A DNA stretch of 64,000 bases, taken from contig NZ_JAPWHE010000007.1 of NCBI RefSeq assembly GCF_027214045.1, positions 1-64,000 of the forward strand, in the 5' to 3' direction. The notes under the pieces are model-generated. The model ran no database searches and was not told the DNA's origin. It worked only from the letters and a program-made list of their open reading frames with translations. The stretch is from Castellaniella denitrificans. GTDB lineage: Bacteria; Pseudomonadota; Gammaproteobacteria; Burkholderiales; Burkholderiaceae_B. Within the stretch, counting starts at the first letter, position 1; every line of letters begins with the position of its first letter. Positions 27,304 through 40,829 of this stretch are shown here, piece by piece. A program made the position numbers and the translations under genes.

Positions 27304-28406
27304 CGCGTCAGGCCCTCCGGAGCAAGGAGGCCGGGATTGCGCACGACGGCTTCGCCCGCCTGCAACCCCGCCAGGACCTCGATCCGGCCGCCGTCCGATG
27401 GCCCCAGGCGGACCTGCCGCAGACGGGGCGCGCCGTCCGCGCCCAGGACGTAGACGCCGCGCAGATCGGCGTGCCGGACGACGGCCTCGGCCGGTATCCA
27501 GAGCCGCGTGCGCGCCGTGCCGTCGAGATCGATCTGAATGCGGACGGGAGTGCCCGGGGCCGGGCCGCGCGCGCCGGGCGGCAGGGCCAGGCGGATGGTG
27601 CCCGTCAGGCTGCCGGGATCACGAGCGGGCAGGACCTGGACGGGCAGTGTCGCGGGCAGATCCGGGTAGCCCGGGGGCCATTGAACATGGGCCTGGGGCG
27701 CCAGTCGTGCGGCATGGCGCTGGGGGACGGTTGCCTGGATACGCAACGCCCCCGGATCGAAAAGCAGGGCCAACGGCTGGCCGGGCATGACCATATCGCC
27801 CGGGTGCGCGTCCAGACGGCTGACCAGTCCGTCATGCGGCGCCAGAATCGTGAAATAGTCGTGATGCGTCTGCGCGGCCCCGGCCTGCGCATGCCGGGCC
27901 GCCGCCTGGGCCCGGGCCGTTTCCGCGCGGGCCTGGGCCTGCTGATAAGCGGCCTGGCTGATATAGCGCTGTTCGTACAGTGTCTTGCGGCGCCGCAGCT
28001 CGGCCTGCGCCAGGGCGAGCTCGGCGTCCGCTTCGCGGATCAGGGCCTGGGCGGCCTGCTGCGTCTGCCCGGCCTCCCGGCCATCCAGACGCAGCAGCGC
28101 CTGCCCGGCGTGGACTTCATCGCCCGCCTGGATGTCGACGGCGGCCACCGTTCCGGCGACCTGGGCGGCGATCGTGGCTTCGCGGATGGCCTGGACCATG
28201 CCGTCGAGACTCAAGCGGTCGGGGGCGGTGACGGCACTGACCGGCACCGTGGGCGGAAGGGGCTGCGCCTGGACGGTCAGCGTCAGAAAGGCGCACAGCA
28301 GGCCGGACCCCGCTTGACGGATGAACCGGTAGCGGAGCGGACGCATGAGGGCGGGCGGGCATTGTGCGGGCATGGCGTGCATGTTTTCTTGTTGAGCGTC
28401 ATTCAT
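27300..28406 (-). CDS. RND periplasmic adaptor (membrane fusion protein)
   Basis: A 368-residue adaptor with an N-terminal export signal (AGSGLLCAFLTLTVQA, ending near residue 47), a biotinyl-lipoyl half-domain (QVAGTVAAVDIQAGDEVHAGQALLRLDG), an alpha hairpin rich in Ala/Gln/Arg, the second lipoyl half (APHDGLVSRLDAHPGDMVMPGQPL), and beta-barrel domains. It bridges the pump and the TolC-like channel. The start is uncertain (ATGs at 28406, 28382 and nearer the signal). It is the first gene of the operon, and its promoter region holds the palindrome at 28440-28459 shared with the divergent arsR gene. Confidence 0.85.
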   Translation of the reverse strand: MNDAQQENMHAMPAQCPPALMRPLRYRFIRQAGSGLLCAFLTLTVQAQPLPPTVPVSAVTAPDRLSLDGMVQAIREATIAAQVAGTVAAVDIQAGDEVHAGQALLRLDGREAGQTQQAAQALIREADAELALAQAELRRRKTLYEQRYISQAAYQQAQARAETARAQAAARHAQAGAAQTHHDYFTILAPHDGLVSRLDAHPGDMVMPGQPLALLFDPGALRIQATVPQRHAARLAPQAHVQWPPGYPDLPATLPVQVLPARDPGSLTGTIRLALPPGARGPAPGTPVRIQIDLDGTARTRLWIPAEAVVRHADLRGVYVLGADGAPRLRQVRLGPSDGGRIEVLAGLQAGEAVVRNPGLLAPEGLTR

Positions 28407-28439
28407 TTAATGTTATTATTTAATCAAACACGCAAATAG

Positions 28440-28459
28440 TCAATTAGACATTTAATTGA
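28440..28459. promoter_or_regulatory. Palindromic ArsR-type operator between arsR and the RND operon
   Basis: TCAATTA, six bases (gacatt), TAATTGA form a perfect 7-bp-arm inverted repeat within an AT-rich island unusual for this GC-rich DNA. Size and AT-richness fit ArsR/SmtB-family operators. It lies about 25 bp from each gene start, so it could govern both directions. Confidence 0.6.
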
Positions 28460-28485
28460 TTGATCAGGATCGGCGGGATACACTC

Positions 28486-28890
28486 ATGGTTCATCCATCA
28501 GTTTGTGAGCTTTCTGTAATGGGTCATTTGCCCCCCGAAGTCCTCGAGCCGGTCGCGGCCTATTTTCGGGCCTTGTCCGAACCGACCCGGTTGCATATCC
28601 TGAGCTTGCTGCGCCAGGGGGAATACAACGTGGGCGAACTGGCGCAGCAATGCGATTACACGGCGGCGAACGTTTCACGCCACCTGTCCGTGCTGAGGAA
28701 GCACGGGCTGGTCGCACGCGAGACCCGCGGCAACAGTGTCTATTATCGGATCGCCGACCCGTCGGTCAATGCCTTGTGCGACCTCGTCTGCGGCAGCATC
28801 CTGCGGCAAATCGAACAATCGGCGTCCCAGCGCGCGGCCTTCGCGGCCTTGCGCGCGGGCGCGTCCGATTCCTCTCATGAACTACCCTGA
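28486..28890 (+). CDS. ArsR-family regulator divergent from the RND/SQR operon
   Basis: A 134-residue winged-helix regulator with the ArsR core: LSEPTRLHILSLLRQGEYNVGEL, recognition helix DYTAANVSRHLSVLRKHGLV, and wing RETRGNSVYYRI. Cysteines occur at 7, 56, 98 and 102 (CDLVC in the last helix). Persulfide sensors of the BigR/SqrR type also use cysteines in this fold but place one in the helix where this protein has Ser (HILSLL), so the sensing chemistry is probably different. Possible starts are 28456 (TTG), 28486 and 28519; none has a strong ribosome site. It probably represses the divergent pump operon and its own unit with the DUF2892 gene. Confidence 0.8.
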   Translation: MVHPSVCELSVMGHLPPEVLEPVAAYFRALSEPTRLHILSLLRQGEYNVGELAQQCDYTAANVSRHLSVLRKHGLVARETRGNSVYYRIADPSVNALCDLVCGSILRQIEQSASQRAAFAALRAGASDSSHELP

Positions 28891-28902
28891 CAGGAGTCCC
28901 TC

Positions 28903-29100
28903 ATGAAGTTCAACATCGGCACGATCGACCGCATCCTGCGCCTGATTCTCGGCCTCGTTCTCATCCTGCTGGCCGCCAACGGCACCATTGGCTGGTGGGG
29001 CTGGCTGGGTCTGGTGGCCGTGGCCACCGCGCTGTTCCGCTTCTGCCCGCTGTATGCGGTGCTGGGCATCAACACCTGTCCGCTGAAACCCAGGGATTAG
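28903..29100 (+). CDS. DUF2892 (YgaP-type) membrane protein
   Basis: A 65-residue membrane protein of the DUF2892 family: FNIGTIDRILRLILGLVLILLA, a Gly/Trp turn (TIGWWGWLGLVAVATALF), then RFCPLYAVLGINTCPLK with two Cys-Pro motifs. The family is often found as the membrane part of YgaP rhodanese or beside sulfide-responsive regulators. It follows arsR by 12 bp with AGGAG before its start, so it is co-expressed with the regulator. Function unknown. It is a paralogue of the smaller-motif protein inside the RND operon. Confidence 0.85.
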   Translation: MKFNIGTIDRILRLILGLVLILLAANGTIGWWGWLGLVAVATALFRFCPLYAVLGINTCPLKPRD

Positions 29101-29108
29101 GGCCCGCC

Positions 29109-29137
29109 CGCATGCGCGGCGTGACGCCGCGCATGCG
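29109..29137. terminator. Strong hairpin between convergent genes
   Basis: CGCATGCGCGGCG and CGCCGCGCATGCG form a perfect 13-bp stem with a TGA loop, in the gap between the DUF2892 and cytochrome b561 genes. It lacks a T tract; it may terminate or protect both convergent transcripts. Confidence 0.45.
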
Positions 29138-29145
29138 CCTGGACG

Positions 29146-29712
29146 CTAGGATCCGGAGGATTTCCGCGCGTTTCCGCGCGTCGGCAGCATGCGCACCAAT
29201 GTATCGTCACGCATGAAGTAGTGATGGTAAAGCGCCGCCAGGGCATGCAGGCCGATCAGAAAGTAGCCCAGTGTGCCGAGGGTGCCATGGATGTCTTCCA
29301 GGCTGTGGCCCAGCGCCTTGTCAGGCGCTATCAGGGCGGGCCATTCGAAGCCGAAGAACGGCACCGGCTTGCCCTGGGCGCTGAGGGTCAGCCAGCCCAG
29401 CAGGGGCGCCGCGATCAGGAACCCATACAGGGCGGCGTGCGTGGCGCGCGACAGCTTGTGCAGCCGGGGAGAGGGAGGCGGAGTGATGGGCGGGGCCCGG
29501 AACGTCAGGCGCAGTGTCAGGCGGATGACGGTCAGGCACAGCACGGTCAGGCCGAACATGCCGTGCCACATTTTGATGGCATCGCGCAGGTCGCTGCCTT
29601 TGGGGGCCAGCCCGCGCAGTTCGATCAGTGCGTAGAGGACGATCAACAGCGCCAGCGTCAGCCAGTGCGCGGCGATCGACAGGCCATGGTAGCGATGCGT
29701 GGGGACGGACAT
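29146..29712 (-). CDS. Cytochrome b561-family protein
   Basis: A 188-residue four-helix membrane cytochrome b. Histidines sit as expected for two hemes in the four helices: HRYHGLSIAAHWLTL at the start, KMWHGMFGLTVL in helix 2, THAALYGFLIAAPLLGW in helix 3, and IGLHALAALYHHYFMRDD at the end. Such proteins move electrons between membrane quinone and small oxidants such as superoxide. GGAGA lies six bases before the ATG. It stands alone between nhaA and the convergent DUF2892 gene. Confidence 0.88.
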   Translation of the reverse strand: MSVPTHRYHGLSIAAHWLTLALLIVLYALIELRGLAPKGSDLRDAIKMWHGMFGLTVLCLTVIRLTLRLTFRAPPITPPPSPRLHKLSRATHAALYGFLIAAPLLGWLTLSAQGKPVPFFGFEWPALIAPDKALGHSLEDIHGTLGTLGYFLIGLHALAALYHHYFMRDDTLVRMLPTRGNARKSSGS

Positions 29713-29807
29713 GGGAAGTCTCCGGATCCAAAGAGAGGAGGGCGGGGGCGGCCCCGCCTGCCTGCAGCATAGACCGGAATGGGTGAACGATGGATGAATG
29801 CGCCGGA

Positions 29808-31151
29808 TCAGGCGCGTCTCCGGATCAGTACCGTGCCCCAGGCCAGCCCCAGGATCGCGGCCGTCAGCGAACCCACCAGCACGCCCAGCTTCGCCGCGGC
29901 CAGCAGGCCCTCGTCGGCGAAGGCCAGCATCGCGATGAAAATCGACATCGTGAATCCGATCCCCGCCAGCAGGCCGATCAGGCACACGCCTCCCCAACTG
30001 ACACCGGGCGGCAGGCGGCACCAGCCCAGACGGACCACTAGCCAGCTTGCGCCGATCACGCCGACCGCCTTGCCGGCGACCAGCGCCACGGCCACGCCCA
30101 CCATCACCCATTGAGGGCCGGGCATCGACAGATCCACGCCGGCGAGCGTGACCCCGGCATTGGCCAGCGCGAACAGCGGCATGACGATGAAGGCCACCCA
30201 GGGGTGCAGCGCCGTCTGCACGCGCACCACGGGGGGACGCAGTTCCCGCTGGGCCAGGCGCAGCCGCCGGAGCGGTCCGGCCAATTGGCCGGCGCCGGGA
30301 TCCGGCGAGGTCTTCCGGTCGGGCAGGTCGCCGATCGCGCGCGAGAGCGCATCCAGCGGTTGTTCGCGCATGGGGATCGAGCGCACCGGTGTCAGCAGAC
30401 CCAGCGCCACGCCGGCCAGGGTGGGGTGGGCGCCGGTGATCAGCAGTCCGCTCCAGACGACCGCGCCGGGGATCACGTAGGCCAGGGCCGAGCCGACGCC
30501 GATGCGCTGCAGGCCGAAGACCAGCAGAATGCCCAGGATCGCCACCAGGAAGCCGCCATACTGCAGCCCGCCGGAATAGAAGAACGCGATGATCAGCACG
30601 GCGACGATGTCGTCGATGATGGCCAGCGCCAGCAGGAAAACGCGGACGTTGCCCGGGATCGAGCGGCCCAGCAGCGCCAGCACCCCCACCGCGAAGGCGA
30701 TGTCGGTGGCGGTCGGGACCGCCCAGCCCTGGCGGCTGGCGGGTTCGGCGTTGAGCGCGACGTAGATGAGCGCCGGGACGACCACGCCCCCCAGGGCCGC
30801 CGCCATGGGAAGCGCCGCCTGACGCGGATCGCTGAGGGCGCCTTCGTGGATCTCGCGGCGGATTTCCATGCCGACGACCAGGAAGAACACGGTCATCAGG
30901 GCGTCGTTGATCCAGAAATGCAGGGATCGTGAAAAGACGAAATCGCCCAGCCCGATGGACAGCGGCGTGTGCCAGAGCGCGTGATAGCCGTCGGCCAGCG
31001 GGGAATTGGCCCAGATCAGGGCGCAAGCGGCCGCCAGCAGGAGGATGGCGCCGCTGACGGCTTCGATATGGAGAAAACGCTCGAGCGTGGAGAAAGCACG
31101 TTCGGCAAGCAACTGGGCGCGTGGGATTTCTTGCGGCGGTGTGCTGGACAT
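29808..31151 (-). CDS. nhaA: Na+/H+ antiporter NhaA
   Basis: A 447-residue sodium-proton antiporter with about twelve hydrophobic segments. Signatures include [17 protein letters not shown], the segment [21 protein letters not shown] with the TDIAF Asp, and [19 protein letters not shown] with the paired Asp residues that bind the ion. The central loop between segments is longer than in E. coli NhaA (388 residues), which explains the extra length. AGGAAG lies upstream of the ATG. It appears to be a single-gene unit. It removes sodium and controls internal pH in alkaline or saline conditions. Confidence 0.93.
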   Translation of the reverse strand: MSSTPPQEIPRAQLLAERAFSTLERFLHIEAVSGAILLLAAACALIWANSPLADGYHALWHTPLSIGLGDFVFSRSLHFWINDALMTVFFLVVGMEIRREIHEGALSDPRQAALPMAAALGGVVVPALIYVALNAEPASRQGWAVPTATDIAFAVGVLALLGRSIPGNVRVFLLALAIIDDIVAVLIIAFFYSGGLQYGGFLVAILGILLVFGLQRIGVGSALAYVIPGAVVWSGLLITGAHPTLAGVALGLLTPVRSIPMREQPLDALSRAIGDLPDRKTSPDPGAGQLAGPLRRLRLAQRELRPPVVRVQTALHPWVAFIVMPLFALANAGVTLAGVDLSMPGPQWVMVGVAVALVAGKAVGVIGASWLVVRLGWCRLPPGVSWGGVCLIGLLAGIGFTMSIFIAMLAFADEGLLAAAKLGVLVGSLTAAILGLAWGTVLIRRRA

Positions 31152-31263
31152 GGTCGCGGTCTTCCTGCGTGGCGGCCCGACCAGCGCGTTGTCCTGTCCC
31201 GCCGCACGATGCGGCTAACACCCGGAACAGGACATTCTACAGGATTCGGGAAGGCGTCCGCGC

Positions 31264-34104
<2,841 letters not shown>

Positions 34105-34297
34105 GGGGTGTTCTGTATCCAGGGGGATTGACGGCGAAAAAACGGTCATTTTAGGCGCATGGAGACAAAACCGCCCATGGTAAAATGCACGGTTGACCAC
34201 AAGACCCGATCGTCGGCCCGGTTTCCGGGGCGGCCGCTGTGGCGTCATTCTACATTCCACCGGAAACCCCGTTTTCCATTCCCTATCGGAAATCCAC

Positions 34298-34723
34298 ATG
34301 GCTATTGAACGCACCCTTTCCATCATCAAGCCCGACGCCGTCGCCAAGAACGTCATCGGTCAGATCGTCGCACGCTTCGAACAGGCCGGCCTGACCGTCG
34401 TGGCCGCCCAGCTGCGCCAGCTCTCGCGCGGTGACGCCGAGCGCTTCTACGCCGTGCACAAGGAACGCCCCTTCTTCAAGGATCTGGTCGACTTCATGGT
34501 CTCGGGCCCCGTGTTCGTCCAGGTGCTGGAAGGCGAATCCGCCATCTCCAAGAATCGCGACCTGATGGGCGCGACCGATCCCAAGAAAGCCGCGCCGGGC
34601 ACGATCCGCGCCGACTTCGCCGAAAGCATCGACGCCAATGCGGTGCACGGCTCCGACGCCCCGGAAACGGCCGCGGTCGAAATCGCCTTTTTCTTCCCCG
34701 AAAGCAACATCCACAGCCGCTGA
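34298..34723 (+). CDS. ndk: Nucleoside diphosphate kinase
   Basis: Balances nucleoside triphosphate pools by phosphate exchange through a histidine intermediate. The 141 residues begin [20 protein letters not shown] and contain the active-site motif [10 protein letters not shown] with the catalytic His near residue 117. Length equals the bacterial family norm. It starts the long rightward housekeeping run; 57 bp separate it from rlmN. An A/T-rich TAAAAT at 34181-34186 is a possible -10 element but lacks a convincing -35. Confidence 0.97.
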   Translation: MAIERTLSIIKPDAVAKNVIGQIVARFEQAGLTVVAAQLRQLSRGDAERFYAVHKERPFFKDLVDFMVSGPVFVQVLEGESAISKNRDLMGATDPKKAAPGTIRADFAESIDANAVHGSDAPETAAVEIAFFFPESNIHSR

Positions 34724-34780
34724 TCGCGGCGCGGTTCCCGGCTTCGGCCGGGAACCGGTCCACAGGCTGAAAATCCGCAT

Positions 34781-35928
<1,148 letters not shown>

Positions 35929-35932
<4 letters not shown>

Positions 35933-36432
35933 GCGAAACTTCCCTCGACGGGTTGCGGCGCCCGGATTCGGTTCAAGACCAGGAGGCGCTGTCGCTGGGC
36001 ACTGCGCTGAGGGGCATGCGCGAGACGCGCGGCCTGTCGTTGTCCGAAGTTTCCGCGCGCATCAAATATTCCGCCGTGCAACTGGAATACCTCGAAGCCT
36101 GCGACTGGTCGCGGCTGCCTGAAGGCGTGCCTTTGCGGGGGCTGGTGCGCAATTACGCGCGTTTCCTCGAGACCGACGTGGATGCGGTCCTGAAACTGCT
36201 TGACGATGCGGTCGGCCCGACCCGGCCCCGCCCGGCCGTCACGGCCCTGGGCGCGCGGCGCGTCCTGCAGCAGGCCGACATGACGCCCAAGGGCGAGCCT
36301 GCCCATCGCACCTGGGCCTGGTTGCTGCTGATCCTGGTGCTGTTCTGCGTGGTTGGCGTGTACGCGGTCAATCGCGGCTGGGTGCCTGAACAATGGCTGG
36401 TGTTCGATTGGCTGAAGGCGCTGCGTCAATGA
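35929..36432 (+). CDS. Short RodZ-like helix-turn-helix membrane protein
   Basis: A 167-residue protein with an N-terminal Cro/RodZ helix-turn-helix ([34 protein letters not shown], about residues 22-55) and one membrane helix near the C-terminus ([21 protein letters not shown]). RodZ links MreB to the membrane and keeps rods in shape, but the usual protein is over 300 residues with a large periplasmic domain; here that domain is missing. The place between rlmN and ispG is the usual rodZ position. AAAAGGAG precedes the start, which overlaps the rlmN stop, and its stop overlaps ispG. Confidence 0.75.
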
Positions 36433-37739
36433 CTTCCGATTCCGTGAATCCCGAGCCGGGCGCCGCGCCCCGGCGGCCGACCCGCGGCGTTGCCGTGCGG
36501 TGGGGCGGGCATGTGGTCCGGGTGGGTGGCGACGCGCCGGTCGTGGTGCAGTCCATGACCAATACCGATACCGCCGACCCCCAGGCCACCGCGCTGCAGG
36601 TGCGCGAGCTCTGGCGGGCCGGTTCCGAACTGGTCCGCGTCACCGTCAACACCCCCGAGGCTGCCGCGCAGGTCGCCGCCCTGCGCGACGCCCTGGACCG
36701 CATGAACGTGCCGGTCCCCCTGGTGGGCGACTTTCACTATAACGGCCACAAACTGCTGACCCAGTTCCCGGACTGTGCCCAGGCGCTGTCCAAGTACCGG
36801 ATCAATCCCGGCAACATGGGCGGCGGCAAGCGCCGCGACGACAATTTCGCGCAGATGATCGAGGTCGCCTGCCGGTACGACAAACCGATCCGCATCGGCG
36901 TGAACTGGGGCAGCCTGGACCACGAACTGCTGGCGCGGATGATGGACGAGAACGCCGCCCGGTCGGTGCCCTGGTCGGCCAATGCCGTGATGCGCGAAGC
37001 CCTGGTGGTCTCGGCCATCAGCAACGCCGAGCGCGCCCAGGAACTGGGCTTGCGCGGCGACGCCATCGTGCTGTCCTGCAAGGTCAGCCACGTCCAGGAC
37101 CTGATCGCCGTCTACCGCGACCTGTCGCGTCGGTGCGATTATCCGCTGCACCTGGGCCTGACCGAGGCCGGCATGGGCTCCAAGGGCATCGTCGCCTCCA
37201 CGGCCGCCCTGGCGGTGCTGCTCCAGGAAGGCGTCGGCGACACGATCCGCATCTCGCTCACGCCCGAACCCGGCGGGGACCGTTGCCGTGAAGTCGTCGT
37301 CGCCCAGGAAATCCTGCAGACCATGGGCCTGCGGGCTTTTACCCCGATGGTGGTGGCCTGCCCGGGTTGCGGGCGCACCAGCAGCACGGTGTTCCAGGAA
37401 CTGGCCGCCAGCATCCAGGCTTTCCTGCGCGCCCAGATGCCGGTCTGGAAGACGCAATACCCGGGGGTCGAGAACATGCACGTGGCCGTGATGGGCTGCG
37501 TCGTCAACGGCCCCGGCGAAAGCCGTCATGCCGACATCGGCATCAGCCTGCCGGGCACGGGCGAGATCCCGTCCGCGCCCGTGTATGTGGACGGCGAGCG
37601 CACCGTGACGCTCAAGGGCGATGCCATCGCCGAGGAATTCCAGGCCATCGTCGAGAACTACGTGGCCCGGCGCTACGGGCGGGAGCGGGGCGCCGAGCCC
37701 GCGCGCCGCCCCGGCGTCGTGGCGCGCGACACCCACTGA
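36429..37739 (+). CDS. ispG: 4-hydroxy-3-methylbut-2-enyl-diphosphate synthase IspG
   Basis: Iron-sulfur enzyme of the non-mevalonate (MEP) isoprenoid pathway. The 436 residues have the N-terminal barrel ([28 protein letters not shown], and the HYNGH segment) and the C-terminal cluster motifs [11 protein letters not shown] and [17 protein letters not shown]. The start overlaps the RodZ-like stop; twelve further in-frame codons upstream are excluded because they lie in that gene. hisS follows after 5 bp. Confidence 0.97.
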   Translation: MTSDSVNPEPGAAPRRPTRGVAVRWGGHVVRVGGDAPVVVQSMTNTDTADPQATALQVRELWRAGSELVRVTVNTPEAAAQVAALRDALDRMNVPVPLVGDFHYNGHKLLTQFPDCAQALSKYRINPGNMGGGKRRDDNFAQMIEVACRYDKPIRIGVNWGSLDHELLARMMDENAARSVPWSANAVMREALVVSAISNAERAQELGLRGDAIVLSCKVSHVQDLIAVYRDLSRRCDYPLHLGLTEAGMGSKGIVASTAALAVLLQEGVGDTIRISLTPEPGGDRCREVVVAQEILQTMGLRAFTPMVVACPGCGRTSSTVFQELAASIQAFLRAQMPVWKTQYPGVENMHVAVMGCVVNGPGESRHADIGISLPGTGEIPSAPVYVDGERTVTLKGDAIAEEFQAIVENYVARRYGRERGAEPARRPGVVARDTH

Positions 37740-37744
37740 AATCC

Positions 37745-39028
37745 ATGTCCGAATTCAAGAAAGTCGCCGGCCTGACCGGCATGAAGGATGCCTTGCCGCC
37801 GGAAACGGCGCGCTGGGAACGGCTCGAAGCCATCGTGCGCGACTGGCTGGCCGGCTACGGCTACCAGAACCTGCGCACGCCGGTGCTGGAGCACACCCGC
37901 CTGTTCGCGCGCGGCATCGGCGAGGTCACCGACATCGTCGAAAAGGAAATGTATTCTTTCGTCGATCCCCTGAACGACGAACGCCTGACGATGCGGCCCG
38001 AGTTCACCGCGGGCATCGTGCGTTCTGCGATCGAGCACAATTTCCTCTACGACCGTCCGCGTCGCGTCTATGCGATGGGGCCGGTGTTCCGGCACGAGCG
38101 CCCGCAGCGCGGCCGCTACCGCCAGTTCCACCAGATCGACGTCGAGGCCCTGGGCTTTCCCGGGCCGGACGTGGACGCGGAACTGATCGTGATGCTGGCG
38201 CGTCTGTGGCGCCTGCTGGGCCTGAAAGACATCCGCCTGGAGCTCAACTCGCTGGGCCAGGCGGCCGAACGCGCCGCCCATCGCGCGGCCCTGGTCGCGC
38301 ACCTGGAAAAGCACGTCGACGTGCTCGACGAGGAAGCCCGTCGCCGCATGCACAGCAATCCGCTGCGTGTGCTGGACACCAAGAATCCCGCCATGCAGGA
38401 CATGGCAAACGCCGCGCCGCGCCTGTTCGATTTTCTGGGCGCAGAGTCGCTGGCGCATTACCGGGGCCTGTGCGACCGGCTGGACGACGCCGGAATCGCC
38501 TATACGCTGAATCCGCGGCTGGTGCGTGGGCTGGATTACTACAATCTGACCGTTTTCGAATGGGTCACGGACCGTCTGGGCGCCCAGGGTACGGTCTGCG
38601 GCGGCGGCCGCTACGACGGTCTGATCGAGCTGCTGGGCGGAAAGCCCGCTCCGGCGGTGGGTTTCGCCATCGGCATGGAACGCCTGCTCGACCTCTGGCA
38701 GCAGGACGCGCCCGATCAGGATCCGGCCGAATGCCAGATCTATCTGGTCCACCAGGGCGATGAAGCCCAGCGGCGCGCCGCGCAGATCGCGGAGTCGCTG
38801 CGCGACGCCGGGCTGCGCGCACTTGTCCATGCCGGTTCGACTGGGTTTAAATCACAGTTTCGCCGGGCGGACGCCAGTGGCGCCGTGGCCGCCGTCGTCA
38901 TCGGCGGAGACGAACTGGCCTCGGGCCAGGCGACGGTGAAATGGCTGCGCGCCGGCGATGCCGGACAAGGGCAGCAGGAATCGATCGCCTTCGGCCAATT
39001 GGCCGGGAAACTTCAACAAAGGATCTGA
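37745..39028 (+). CDS. hisS: Histidyl-tRNA synthetase
   Basis: Class II synthetase, 427 residues, charging tRNA-His. Motif 2 ([23 protein letters not shown]) and the histidine-specific boxes [15 protein letters not shown] and [14 protein letters not shown] are intact, with the C-terminal anticodon-binding domain ending before position 39028. Its ATG follows ispG by five bases. It is distinct from hisZ at 47057, which lacks the tRNA-binding domain. Confidence 0.97.
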   Translation: MSEFKKVAGLTGMKDALPPETARWERLEAIVRDWLAGYGYQNLRTPVLEHTRLFARGIGEVTDIVEKEMYSFVDPLNDERLTMRPEFTAGIVRSAIEHNFLYDRPRRVYAMGPVFRHERPQRGRYRQFHQIDVEALGFPGPDVDAELIVMLARLWRLLGLKDIRLELNSLGQAAERAAHRAALVAHLEKHVDVLDEEARRRMHSNPLRVLDTKNPAMQDMANAAPRLFDFLGAESLAHYRGLCDRLDDAGIAYTLNPRLVRGLDYYNLTVFEWVTDRLGAQGTVCGGGRYDGLIELLGGKPAPAVGFAIGMERLLDLWQQDAPDQDPAECQIYLVHQGDEAQRRAAQIAESLRDAGLRALVHAGSTGFKSQFRRADASGAVAAVVIGGDELASGQATVKWLRAGDAGQGQQESIAFGQLAGKLQQRI

Positions 39029-39036
39029 ACACAGGC

Positions 39037-39675
39037 ATGGCATACGATCTCGAAGAACAGGAAAAAATCGACGCGCTGAAGGCATGGTGGGAACGCTACG
39101 GCACGCTTTCCATGGCCCTGGTCTTCGCCGTGATGGCCGTCTTCGCCGGCTGGCGCGGCTGGCAGTGGTACCAGTCGCACCAGGCCAACCAGGCCATGGG
39201 CTACTACGAGGCGCTCGAGACCGCCGCGGCCCAGCCGGGCGACGACGCGGTGACCCGGATCAAGGCGGCCAGCGCCGCCCTGCGCGACGATTACGCCGGC
39301 TCGGGTTATGCCGCGCGCGGCGTGCTGGTGGCGGCCTGGGCCCTGCAGGAACGCAAGGATCTGGACGGCGCTCGCGAACAGCTCGAATGGCTGGCCCGCG
39401 ACGCGGCCGCCCCGGCATTGCGCGCGGTGGCCCGCCTGCGTCTGGCCGGCGTGCTGTTGACCCAGAAACAGTACGAGCCCGCCCTGGTCCAGCTCCAGGG
39501 CACGCCGCCCGCGGGTTTCGCCGGCCTGTACGCCGACCGGCGCGGCGATATCCTGGCCGCTCAGGGTCAGCGCGAACAGGCCGTCCAGGCCTGGAAAGAG
39601 GCCTTGAAATCCCTGGGCGCGGATCCTGCGGCCCAGATCGTCCAACTGAAAATCGATGCCCTGAACGGAGCTTGA
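39037..39675 (+). CDS. yfgM: YfgM-like tetratricopeptide membrane protein
   Basis: A 212-residue inner-membrane protein: a short cytoplasmic start (MAYDLEEQEKIDALKAWW), one membrane helix (LSMALVFAVMAVFAGWRGW, about residues 22-41), and a periplasmic domain of degenerate TPR helices. YfgM is an ancillary translocon subunit that works with PpiD in envelope protein folding. The gene lies eight bases after hisS and two bases before bamB, its standard position. The ATG at 39037 was chosen to give the family's N-terminus. Confidence 0.85.
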   Translation: MAYDLEEQEKIDALKAWWERYGTLSMALVFAVMAVFAGWRGWQWYQSHQANQAMGYYEALETAAAQPGDDAVTRIKAASAALRDDYAGSGYAARGVLVAAWALQERKDLDGAREQLEWLARDAAAPALRAVARLRLAGVLLTQKQYEPALVQLQGTPPAGFAGLYADRRGDILAAQGQREQAVQAWKEALKSLGADPAAQIVQLKIDALNGA

Positions 39676-39677
39676 TC

Positions 39678-40829
39678 ATGCGATCCTCTTTCCGCCTGTT
39701 TCGCGCGGCGCTCGCCGGTCTGGTCGTCGCCGGGCTGTCCGGCTGCGGCCTGTTTTCCCAGGCCGACGCGCGTTTCGATCCCGCGCCGCTGACCGACTAC
39801 GCGCCTTCGCTGGCGGTGTCGGCGCGCTGGTCGGTCTCGATCGGCAGTGGTGGCGGCTACGGCTTCGCTCCCGCGCTGGTGGGCGACACCTTGTACGCCG
39901 CGACGCCCTCGGGGGCGGTGGCGGCACTGGACGCCGCCTCGGGCGCGCTGCGCTGGCGTGTCGATGCCGGACCGCTGTCGGCAGGGGTCGGCAGCGACGG
40001 GCGGCTGGTCGCCGTGGCGACCCAGTCCGGCATGGTCGTGGCCTATGACGCCCAGGGCAAGGAACTCTGGCGCAGCCAGGCCGCCAGCGCCGTCAACGTG
40101 CCGCCCGCCGTGGGCGACGGCATTGTTGCGGTGCGCACCACGGATTACCGTATCCAGGCCTTCGACGCCGCCACCGGCAAGCTGCGCTGGAACGTGCAGC
40201 GCCCCGGCCCCGCCCTGGCGCTGCGCACCAGCATCCGGATGCTGTCGGTGCCCAACCTGCTGATCGCCGGCATGCCCAACGGCCGCCTGATGGTGATCGA
40301 CGCGGCGTCCGGCGCCGTGCGCTGGGAAGGCTCGGTCTCCACCTCGCGCGGAGCCTCCGACCTGGAACGCATCACCGACGTGGTCGGCGAGCCCGTCATC
40401 GTCGGCCCGCTGCTGTGCGGCGTCAGCTACCAGGGCCGCACGACCTGCTTCGACGTGTCCCAGGGCGGACGGGCCGTCTGGACCCAGGACGTCTCCTCCG
40501 CGACCGGCATCAATACCGATGGCCGGCGGCTCTACCTGTCCGACGCGCGCGACACGGTTCGCGCCCTGGACCTGAAGGACGGTCACGAACTCTGGAAGCA
40601 GGCGGCGCTGCTCAACCGCCATCTCGGCGCCCCCGCGCCGGTGGGCGCCGCCGTGGCCGTGGGCGACTACGAAGGTTACGTGCATTTCCTGTCGCGCGCC
40701 GACGGCGCCCTGATGGCCCGTCTGCAAGTGGGCGGCGGTCCGGTCGCCTCGGCCCTGGTGTCCACTCCGCGCGGAGTGATCGTCCAGACGGGCGACGGCA
40801 AACTGATTCTGGTGGGCGTCGGTGGCTGA
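39678..40829 (+). CDS. bamB: Outer-membrane assembly lipoprotein BamB
   Basis: Lipoprotein partner of the BAM complex that inserts beta-barrel proteins. The 383-residue precursor has a signal peptide with lipobox LSGC (Cys23 would be lipidated) and then a PQQ-like eight-bladed propeller, seen as repeats of the form [40 protein letters not shown] and [13 protein letters not shown]. Its last codons overlap the GTG start of der by eight bases. Confidence 0.95.
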   Translation: MRSSFRLFRAALAGLVVAGLSGCGLFSQADARFDPAPLTDYAPSLAVSARWSVSIGSGGGYGFAPALVGDTLYAATPSGAVAALDAASGALRWRVDAGPLSAGVGSDGRLVAVATQSGMVVAYDAQGKELWRSQAASAVNVPPAVGDGIVAVRTTDYRIQAFDAATGKLRWNVQRPGPALALRTSIRMLSVPNLLIAGMPNGRLMVIDAASGAVRWEGSVSTSRGASDLERITDVVGEPVIVGPLLCGVSYQGRTTCFDVSQGGRAVWTQDVSSATGINTDGRRLYLSDARDTVRALDLKDGHELWKQAALLNRHLGAPAPVGAAVAVGDYEGYVHFLSRADGALMARLQVGGGPVASALVSTPRGVIVQTGDGKLILVGVGG

